Origin: Gemmatimonadota bacterium
Lineage (GTDB): Bacteria > Gemmatimonadota > Gemmatimonadetes > Gemmatimonadales > Gemmatimonadaceae
Length of the DNA: 64,000 nucleotides
Direction: 5' to 3'
Assembly: GCA_016712265.1 (NCBI GenBank)
Contig: JADJRJ010000028.1
Location: forward strand, 186,001 to 250,000
Part shown: piece after piece, positions 58,234 through 64,000 of the stretch
Numbering within the stretch: the stretch's first letter is position 1
Layout of the letters: each line of letters opens with the position of its first letter
Notes under the pieces: generated by a model
Databases searched by the model: none
What the model was told of the DNA's origin: nothing
What the model saw: the letters and a program-made list of their open reading frames with translations, nothing else
Position numbers and translations under genes: made by a program

Positions 58234-59691
58234 TCATGAGAGGGGAAGGGCATTGGCCGGGGTCGGGCGCGCTTCCCATGCGTTCCGATCGGCGGCGAGA
58301 TCAAGGATGAAGGTCGAGCCGGCCCCTTCGGTGCTCGTGGCGTCCACCCGCGCGCGCTGGGTGTGTGCCAGCGTCCGGGCAATCGCCAGGCCCAGCCCCG
58401 CGCCGCCATGCTGCCGACTGCGAGATGCCTCGACTCGATAGAAGCGATCGAACACGCGCGGCAGGTGCTCGGCCGAGATGCCGGATCCCGAGTCGCGCAC
58501 CTCGGCAATCACCGAGGCGGCCGCGCGGCGCACGGCCACCACGATGTGCCCGGACGGGGTGTGACGGGCCGCGTTGGAGACGAAGTTCAGCAGGATCTGG
58601 CGCGTGTAGGCCGGATCTCCGTGGGCGGTGATGGCCGTCGGATGGTCCGTGGTGACGGCCACGGGTTTGTCGACACACATCACGCCGCCCAACTCGGCGA
58701 CCTCGTCGGCGATGACTCCGAGGTCGAAGTCGCGCACGCGCGGGGTCAGTTCCCGCGAGTCCCCACGGGCGATGAGCAACAGCCCCTCGATCAGCTGGCA
58801 CGCTTGGTCAACGGAGGTGCCGATGGCGCCTAACGACTCGCGCAGTTCCTCGGGAGTGCGGCGTTCGTCGAGGGCCCACTGAGCCTGGGCGCGCAGGTGC
58901 GTGAGCGGGGTGCGCAACTCATGGCTCACGTCTGCGGTGAACTGGGTCAGGGCCTGGTGCGCCCCCTCGACGCGGGCGACCAATTCGTTGATCGCATGGC
59001 CGACCCCGGTCAGTTCCTCGATCCCCGTCGGCGCGGTGACCCGGCGACTCAGCTCCGTCGGGCGGATCCCGTGCGTTTCCTCCACCAGGGTGTGCAAGGG
59101 ACGCAGCGTGACTGCGGTGGAGGCGCGGACCGCGCGGTGGGCCGCCCAGGCAACGATGGGAAGCAGCAAGAGGCTCAGCGCCACCAGTCCGCCCAACGCG
59201 AGCACCATCGGCCATCGACTGGCACTTACGTACAGGTCAAAGTCGCCAGCCGCACGGTGGTAGAGTAGCGGCCATCCCCGACCGGTGACCGAGGAGACCA
59301 TCTCCCGGCGCACGGCGTCGGGCGAGCTCGCCTGTCCCGCTTGCTCGATGAGCTTGGCGGGCATCCCCGGCGAGAGATAGTACACTTTCGGCATGCCGTC
59401 GTTGGAGTCGACGGTGCGCAGGATGACAAACCGCGCGTCATTGCCAACGCCCAGCAGCGCCGAGGTGAGCATGTCGGGGGCGACCGTCGTGCGCTCGCCC
59501 CCCGGGTCCGCGTACATCCCCAGCAATGACTCGATGACGTCCGCCGAGCGTCCGAGCGCGTGACGAGCCAGCACCTCGCTCAGCACGGCAAAGCCGAGCA
59601 GCGTCGCGGCGGAGTACCACAGCAGCGTGCGCACCGTCAACTGGCGGAGCCGCGCTACCAGTGCATCCGCCAGGGATCGTTCGACCGTCAT
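58234..59691 (-). CDS. sensor histidine kinase
   Basis: A 485-residue membrane kinase. Helix 1 near residues 20-45, a periplasmic sensor part (about 50-165), helix 2 near 170-195, a HAMP-like linker (HTLVEETHGIRPTELSRRV), then the kinase: H-box SHELRTPLTHLRAQ with His257, N-box NFVSNAARHTPSG, G1 DSGSGIS, F-box VFDRFYR and G2 GGAGLGLAI. Its start overlaps the stop of the response regulator gene by four bases. The signal is unknown. The class resembles OmpR-linked heavy-metal/envelope sensors. Confidence 0.92.
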   Translation of the reverse strand: MTVERSLADALVARLRQLTVRTLLWYSAATLLGFAVLSEVLARHALGRSADVIESLLGMYADPGGERTTVAPDMLTSALLGVGNDARFVILRTVDSNDGMPKVYYLSPGMPAKLIEQAGQASSPDAVRREMVSSVTGRGWPLLYHRAAGDFDLYVSASRWPMVLALGGLVALSLLLLPIVAWAAHRAVRASTAVTLRPLHTLVEETHGIRPTELSRRVTAPTGIEELTGVGHAINELVARVEGAHQALTQFTADVSHELRTPLTHLRAQAQWALDERRTPEELRESLGAIGTSVDQACQLIEGLLLIARGDSRELTPRVRDFDLGVIADEVAELGGVMCVDKPVAVTTDHPTAITAHGDPAYTRQILLNFVSNAARHTPSGHIVVAVRRAAASVIAEVRDSGSGISAEHLPRVFDRFYRVEASRSRQHGGAGLGLAIARTLAHTQRARVDATSTEGAGSTFILDLAADRNAWEARPTPANALPLS

Positions 59692-60365
59692 GGCACCTCC
59701 AGGCGATATCCGACCCCACGCACGGTCACGATCTCCGGTGCGTCACCGTCGCCGGCCAATTTGCGCCGCAGGTACGTGATGTATTGGTCCACCACGTTGG
59801 TCTGGGGGTCAAACTGGTAGTTCCAGACGGCTTCGGCGATTCGCGAGCGCGACAAGGTGCGCCCCGCGTTGAGCATCAGGAACTCAAGCAGGGCAAACTC
59901 GCGTGGAGACAGGTCAATGGCCTGCGACGCGAGGGAGACGCGGCGCGCGAGCTGGTGGAGGGTGAGGGGCCCGACCCGCAGGACCGGTTCGGCGCCGCCA
60001 AGCCGGGCGCGCCGCACGAGGGCCTGGATGCGCGCCAGCAGTTCCGCCAGATCGAAGGGCTTGGCGAGATAGTCATCCGCGCCGCTTTCCAGGCCGCGGA
60101 CCCGATGCGCCAACTCGGCACGGGCGGTCAACATCAAGATGGGCGTCAGCACGCCGGCCGCTCGCAACGTGGTGAGCACATCAAACCCATCGCGCTCCGG
60201 CAACATCACGTCGAGCACGATGCAATCGTACGACTTCGAGGCGGCGGCCTCGAGCGCTGCTGCGCCCGAAGCCGCTTCCTCGACCGTCACCCCCTCCTCG
60301 CGCAGCGCCTTGCGCAGGAATTGCCGGAGGTGCTTGTCATCCTCGACGATCAGGACGTGTGTCAC
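59688..60365 (-). CDS. OmpR-family response regulator
   Basis: A 225-residue regulator. The receiver domain has the acidic pair D9/D10, phosphoacceptor D52 (IVLDVMLP), T80 and K102 (YLAKPF). The C-terminal winged helix (about 130-222) has LSPREFALLEFLMLNAGRTLSR, DPQTNVVDQYITYLRRKL and VTVRGVGYRLE. It is phosphorylated by the kinase encoded next and would regulate nearby or distant envelope genes. It leads the pair; the spondin-like lipoprotein gene lies 30 bases upstream on the same strand and may share transcription. Confidence 0.95.
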   Translation of the reverse strand: MTHVLIVEDDKHLRQFLRKALREEGVTVEEAASGAAALEAAASKSYDCIVLDVMLPERDGFDVLTTLRAAGVLTPILMLTARAELAHRVRGLESGADDYLAKPFDLAELLARIQALVRRARLGGAEPVLRVGPLTLHQLARRVSLASQAIDLSPREFALLEFLMLNAGRTLSRSRIAEAVWNYQFDPQTNVVDQYITYLRRKLAGDGDAPEIVTVRGVGYRLEVP

Positions 60366-60395
60366 GACGCAATATGCGGGGGGAGGGAACCGGGG

Positions 60396-61133
60396 TCAGG
60401 TCGTGCCACCGGCACGCTGGATCGTGATCATGGCGACCGGGCCCTGCCAGCCATGCTCGGCGGGAACAAGGTCGCGCTCCCCATGGAATCCGGGGTGCAT
60501 CCGGATGGTTCGCGACTCCGCACGGCGACCACCGCCGCCGACAAATCCGCCCACCGGTCCAATGCCGAAGCATGGAGGTACAATGTCGCCCTGCGCTTCC
60601 GTGTTCCGTTCCGTGCCCGCGTCGTATCCGTACGCATACACGGTCACCGGTTGGTCATCGTTCGGCAGCGCGACTCCGTTCAGCCCGGCGAACCCGTCAT
60701 TGCTGCAGATCAGCATCGTGGCGAGCGACAGGAGGCGATGCTCGCGGTCCGCCGTGATCGTGGCCTGGACGGTGTTCGGCCCCGGGCCGCCGATGCGGTG
60801 GGCCGGGGCGCCCGTGGTCACCACATCAAAGACGCCGCGGGCGCCCGTCAACATCGTGGCCGCGACGGCCGGATTTCCATCTTCGGCGATCGCCTGGATC
60901 CCGGCCGACGCCGCAGCGCCCATCGAGAACAGCGACACGCGCCGCACATGCGTGACCAGCACCGCGGGGGACAACGGCTGGCCTGTCGTCATGTTGGTGA
61001 TCGTGACGTCGAACGATTCGGTGCTGGCCAGACGGTTCGCACTGGCCTCGCTCGGCGCGAGTGCGGTGGGCTGGTCGGTCCCGCACGCGACAACCGCGGC
61101 AGAGACGAGGAACGGGGTAATGCGACGGAACAT
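60396..61133 (-). CDS. spondin-domain lipoprotein
   Basis: A 245-residue lipoprotein with lipobox AAVVAC (Cys17). The mature part follows the bacterial spondin_N pattern: FDVTITNMTTGQPLSPAVLVTH, SMGAAASAGIQAIAEDGNPA, NTVQATITADREHRLLSLATMLICSNDGF and LPNDDQPVTVYAYGYDAGTE. The domain likely binds a ligand at the cell surface. It ends with a Gly-rich loop (GGFVGGGGRR) and a C-terminal strand. It lies 30 bases before the two-component genes on the same strand, so it may be part of the same regulon or transcript. Confidence 0.78.
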   Translation of the reverse strand: MFRRITPFLVSAAVVACGTDQPTALAPSEASANRLASTESFDVTITNMTTGQPLSPAVLVTHVRRVSLFSMGAAASAGIQAIAEDGNPAVAATMLTGARGVFDVVTTGAPAHRIGGPGPNTVQATITADREHRLLSLATMLICSNDGFAGLNGVALPNDDQPVTVYAYGYDAGTERNTEAQGDIVPPCFGIGPVGGFVGGGGRRAESRTIRMHPGFHGERDLVPAEHGWQGPVAMITIQRAGGTT

Positions 61134-61240
61134 CGGTGAACTCCTGTCGGGGTGAGTGCTGCAGTGACAGGGTCAACCTGTGGCGCTACGTCGCAGCATT
61201 GCGCTGTATGTGAAGACTCACACGCAGCGCTCATGGACGC

Positions 61241-61438
61241 CTACGCGCCCGGTCCGTCGAACACCTTCTCGATAGGCAGGCCAACCAGCCGAGCAATGCG
61301 GAAGGCGAGCGACAAGCTGGGTTCGTAGCGCTCGGTCTCGATCGAGTTCACCGTCTGCCGCGACACCCCCAGGCGCTCGGCCAGCTCGGCCTGGGACCAG
61401 CCGCGCTCCGCGCGCAATTCCCGCAGTCGCGTCTTCAT
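61241..61438 (-). CDS. small XRE-family regulator
   Basis: A 65-residue protein that is a single helix-turn-helix domain: LRELRAERGWSQAELAERLGVSRQTVNSIETERYEPSLSLAFRIARLVGLPIEKVF. The form is that of small XRE regulators that pair with a membrane protein gene. The ATG at 61438 overlaps the stop of that upstream gene by four bases. A 17-base palindrome in the promoter (61883-61899) is the obvious candidate site for its binding, and would make the pair self-regulated. Confidence 0.9.
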   Translation of the reverse strand: MKTRLRELRAERGWSQAELAERLGVSRQTVNSIETERYEPSLSLAFRIARLVGLPIEKVFDGPGA

Positions 61439-61845
61439 TGGTCGCGATACCGCCGCATGGCGAGCGCCAGGCCGATCGAGTACGCAAGGATCAGGAAGGG
61501 CCAGATATGGCGAAAGCCCCAATTCCGCGGGTCCAGGGGTCGGGCGACCTCAACCAGGCCGAGGGTCATCAGGAACACGAGCGTCACCGGAAAGGCCACG
61601 GTGAGTGCCTCGAACTGGATCTGTCGATGCATCTCGTCCATGCGACGAATCTCACGGATGAGGCCAAGGAGCATCAGGAGGAAGAAGGGGAGCGGGAGGA
61701 GGGCCACCGCGATCCGCGCGGCTCCGGCGGGTCCGCCGGGATTTCCCTCCAGCCAGACCCGCACGGCGAAATAGGAGGTGGCCCAGAGTGGGAATCCCCA
61801 GAGGAGGGAGGGGTGCAGGGTCCGGAGTGGTCGACGATCGCTCAT
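61435..61845 (-). CDS. membrane partner of the small XRE regulator
   Basis: A 136-residue protein with four membrane helices (about residues 15-30, 40-60, 80-105 and 110-130). Landmarks are LLWGFPLWATSYFAVRVW, LIREIRRMDEMHRQIQFEALTVAFPVTLVFLM and HIWPFLILAYSIGLALAMRRYR. The motif DEMHRQIQFEAL is characteristic of a family of small four-helix proteins next to XRE regulators. Function unknown. Translation from 61845 places the start about 18 bases after the predicted transcription start. Longer frames begin inside the promoter and are rejected. Confidence 0.8.
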   Translation of the reverse strand: MSDRRPLRTLHPSLLWGFPLWATSYFAVRVWLEGNPGGPAGAARIAVALLPLPFFLLMLLGLIREIRRMDEMHRQIQFEALTVAFPVTLVFLMTLGLVEVARPLDPRNWGFRHIWPFLILAYSIGLALAMRRYRDQ

Positions 61846-61869
61846 GGCGGGGTTGGCAGGCACGAGGTC

Positions 61870-61899
61870 AGAGTAAAGCAAGCTTGACATAATGTCAAG
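61870..61899 (-). promoter_or_regulatory. promoter with perfect palindromic operator for the membrane/XRE pair
   Basis: On the minus strand TTGACA (61898-61893) and TACTCT (61875-61870) are spaced by 17 bases. The -35 box lies inside the perfect palindrome CTTGACAT-A-ATGTCAAG (61883-61899). A repressor on this site would block the promoter. The only obvious candidate in the neighbourhood is the XRE regulator it serves. The region is conspicuously AT-rich for this genome. Confidence 0.7.
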
Positions 61900-61970
61900 T
61901 ATGCTTGTCGCCACCAAAGTGTGGCGCGAGAGGAGGCGGGGTAACGACGGGGCGGGTTATGTTCACGCCC

Positions 61971-64000
61971 ATGTCACTCGCGAACGAGAAGATTCCCTAC
62001 CTCCCGGAGCGCATTCAGGGGCTCGGGACGATCGCCACCAACTTGTCGTGGAGCTGGAGCCGGAATTCCCGACGCCTGTTCAGCCTGCTGGATGAGTCCC
62101 TGTGGCACCTGACGCGGCACAATCCGATCGCGACGCTCCGCCGCGTGGACCCGAGTCGACTGAGCGCGTGCTCGCGCGACCCGCAGTTTCTGGACCTGTA
62201 CGACCGTGTCATCGACGACGTGCAACGCGAGGCCTCGTTCGCGGACACCTGGTTCCACGACCAGTTCCAGGACTTGCGCGGGCAGACCATTGCGTACTTC
62301 TGCGCGGAGTTTGGCCTCCACAGTTCAGTGCCGATCTATTCCGGCGGCCTTGGCGTCCTTGCCGGTGACCATTGCAAGTCGTCGAGCGACCTTGGGGTGC
62401 CGCTGGTCGGGATCGGGCTCTACTACCAGAAGGGGTACTTCGACCAGAAGCTCAACCTCGACGGGCTGCAGGAGGACAGCGACGAGCACTTCGATGTCCA
62501 GAACACGCCCCTCGAACGCTTGTACGGCCCGGGACGCGAGCCGTGGCTGGCCGTGGTCCGCAGCTTCGGCCGCAACATCCATGTAGGCGCGTGGCGGATG
62601 CTCGTGGGGCGTGTCCCCGTGTACCTGCTGGACACCGACCTCGCGCAGAACGACCCGGTCGACCGCGACCTCACCGCCAAGCTGTACACCGGCGGTCCCG
62701 ACATGCGGTTGCGCCAGGAGTGGATCCTTGGCGTGGGGGGCGTGCGGGTGCTGCGCGCGGTTGGGGTTTCACCGGCGGCGTGGCATGCCAACGAGGGACA
62801 TGCGGCGTTCATGCTGGTGGAGCGGTTGCGCGAGTTGTGCACCACCGGCGTCGCCTTCGACGAGGCGGTGCGACAGGTCCGCGCGACGAGTGTCTTCACG
62901 ACCCATACGCCCGTGCCGGCCGGGCACGATGCCTTTGACTTCGGCAAGTTGGAGCAGTGCACGGGCCCGGTGTGGGAAGAGCTTGGGGTGGACAAGGAGG
63001 TGTTCCACCAGATCGGCAAGCACCCGACCGAGAATCGCCTGCAGTTCCAGATGACCGTGTGCGCGTTGCGCTTGTCCCGGTTTGTCAATGGCGTGGCGCG
63101 CAAGCACGGCGAGGTGTCGCGCTCCATCTGGGCGCCCCTCTGGCCCGATCGCGAGGCGACGAAGGTCCCCATCGGGCACGTGACCAACGGCGTCCACAAG
63201 GCGACGTGGATGGCGCGCGAGCTGATGGACCTCTTCGATCGCGAACTGGGCCACGAGTGGGCACAGCATGTGGGCGAGGCGGCCTTCTGGGAGCGGGTGC
63301 TCGATATCGACGATGAGCAGCTGTGGCGCGTGCACGTGGGGCTGCAGACCGGGTTGATGGACTTCATCCGGGAGGAGGCCCGTCGCCGGTGGGCCAGGCA
63401 CTGGAAGGAGGCGTCGCACGTCGTCGGGGCGGGGACGTTGCTCAACCCCAACGCGCTCACGATCGGCTTCGCCCGTCGGTTTGCCACCTACAAGCGGGCC
63501 AACCTGATCTTCAAGGACGCCGAGCGGCTGCGACGCCTGCTGGTGGATCCCGCGCGCCCCGTGCAGATCATCTTCGCGGGGAAGGCGCATCCCGCGGACC
63601 TGCCGGGAAAGGAAGTGCTCAAGTCGGTCTACGCCTTCACGCGTGACTCCGGCTTCGAGGGACGCGTGGCCTTCATCGAGGACTACGACCTGCACCTGGC
63701 GCATCGCCTGGTCCAGGGGGTGGACCTCTGGCTCAACCTGCCACGGGTCCCGCTGGAGGCGAGCGGCACCAGTGGGATGAAGGCCGCCCTGAACGGGGTG
63801 CCCCAACTCTCCACCCTGGACGGCTGGTGGCATGAGGGGTACGACGGACTCAATGGGTGGGCGATTCCCCCGGCCTCGTCACGGGCGACCCCTGATGACT
63901 GGGACGCGGACCACCTCTATCGTCTCCTCGAGGAACAGGTGGTACCGCTCTACTACACGCGCGATGAACGCGGCATTCCCCGGGCGTGGATCCAGAAGAT
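61971..64000 (+). CDS. glgP: alpha-glucan phosphorylase (cut by window edge)
   Basis: An open frame of 676 codons runs to the window edge. It has the DUF3417-type N-terminus (RIQGLGTIATNLSWSWSRNSR), then the GT35 catalytic core: YFCAEFGLHSSVPIYSGGLGVLAGDHCK, WHANEGHAAF, VFTTHTPVPAGHD, TIGFARRFATYKRANL and EASGTSGMKAALNG, where K604 should carry pyridoxal phosphate. It degrades glycogen or maltodextrin with phosphate, giving glucose-1-phosphate. An in-frame ATG at 61959 would add MFTP. The short intergenic region contains only the neighbouring operator. The C-terminus is beyond the window. Confidence 0.92.
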   Translation, partial: MSLANEKIPYLPERIQGLGTIATNLSWSWSRNSRRLFSLLDESLWHLTRHNPIATLRRVDPSRLSACSRDPQFLDLYDRVIDDVQREASFADTWFHDQFQDLRGQTIAYFCAEFGLHSSVPIYSGGLGVLAGDHCKSSSDLGVPLVGIGLYYQKGYFDQKLNLDGLQEDSDEHFDVQNTPLERLYGPGREPWLAVVRSFGRNIHVGAWRMLVGRVPVYLLDTDLAQNDPVDRDLTAKLYTGGPDMRLRQEWILGVGGVRVLRAVGVSPAAWHANEGHAAFMLVERLRELCTTGVAFDEAVRQVRATSVFTTHTPVPAGHDAFDFGKLEQCTGPVWEELGVDKEVFHQIGKHPTENRLQFQMTVCALRLSRFVNGVARKHGEVSRSIWAPLWPDREATKVPIGHVTNGVHKATWMARELMDLFDRELGHEWAQHVGEAAFWERVLDIDDEQLWRVHVGLQTGLMDFIREEARRRWARHWKEASHVVGAGTLLNPNALTIGFARRFATYKRANLIFKDAERLRRLLVDPARPVQIIFAGKAHPADLPGKEVLKSVYAFTRDSGFEGRVAFIEDYDLHLAHRLVQGVDLWLNLPRVPLEASGTSGMKAALNGVPQLSTLDGWWHEGYDGLNGWAIPPASSRATPDDWDADHLYRLLEEQVVPLYYTRDERGIPRAWIQK

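Noticed and set aside
59661..61139. A 492-codon plus-strand frame opposite the response regulator and spondin genes
   Set aside because: It overlaps two well-recognised minus-strand genes and shows no domain of its own.
1..64000. tRNA or rRNA genes, insertion sequences, prophage or integrase genes
   Set aside because: I looked for CCA-type tRNA ends, transposase and integrase motifs and terminal inverted repeats and found none I could support. A covariance-model scan (tRNAscan, Infernal) would settle the RNA genes.

Overview
The window is a GC-rich (roughly two-thirds G+C) chromosomal segment from a Gram-negative bacterium, most likely a member of Gemmatimonadota or a close environmental relative. 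The evidence is a SusC/SusD pair outside a Bacteroidota-like base composition, two PadR plus ADOP-type (acidobacterial duplicated orphan permease) pairs, many secreted hydrolases and lipoproteins, a TonB receptor, and a protein that has a TonB plug but no barrel. I see no rRNA, tRNA, CRISPR array, insertion sequence or phage gene. The window cuts a GAF-domain gene at its left end and a glycogen phosphorylase gene at its right end.

Layout. 1-5.2 kb: partial GAF protein, secreted lectin-fold protein, PqiA-like membrane protein, HAF-repeat lipoprotein, membrane diguanylate cyclase, ArsM. 5.4-8.6 kb (minus): a tight amidohydrolase, creatininase-like, leucine-dehydrogenase-type operon. 8.8-11.3 kb (plus): FMN-dependent 2-hydroxyacid oxidase and an uncharacterised membrane protein. 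11.3-19 kb: overlapping M19-like and S9-like peptidase genes facing away from a SusC/SusD pair, a locus that may handle peptides; both peptidase homologues seem to have lost catalytic residues. 19.1-22.7 kb: amidase with a C-terminal extension, AraC regulator, a truncated VOC gene facing away from it, and a DUF1579-like protein. 22.8-30.8 kb: two PadR/ADOP units pointing toward each other around a Kef-type antiporter. 30.9-33.4 kb: dihaem cytochrome c, VOC protein, EamA transporter.

33.4-35.9 kb is an island of three orphan secreted proteins with visibly lower GC. 35.9-46.7 kb carries PilZ, DUF4097, Hsp20, a TonB receptor, a DUF6624 lipoprotein, a large Asp-box propeller protein, a class C beta-lactamase-like hydrolase and two NTF2-like proteins. 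46.7-57.7 kb holds a GMC oxidoreductase with a small partner, an amidohydrolase followed by an ECF sigma factor and a likely membrane anti-sigma factor, a tandem HD-GYP protein, the plug-only protein, an acetate symporter pair and a PH-like protein. 57.7-62 kb (minus) holds a P460-like cytochrome, a two-component system, a spondin-domain lipoprotein, and a small XRE regulator with a membrane partner behind a perfect palindromic operator. GlgP ends the window.

Themes. The cell envelope dominates: most proteins have Sec, Tat or lipoprotein signals. Cyclic-di-GMP making (GGDEF), breaking (HD-GYP) and possibly sensing (PilZ) proteins are scattered rather than clustered. The most unusual non-coding signals are GACGGCA heptads next to the stop codons of three separate genes, a recurrent CGTTAGGC word that holds most of the TTA leucine codons I noticed, and a duplicated structured segment behind two consecutive genes. 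The most unusual coding signal is the adjacent pair of peptidase homologues with degraded active sites.
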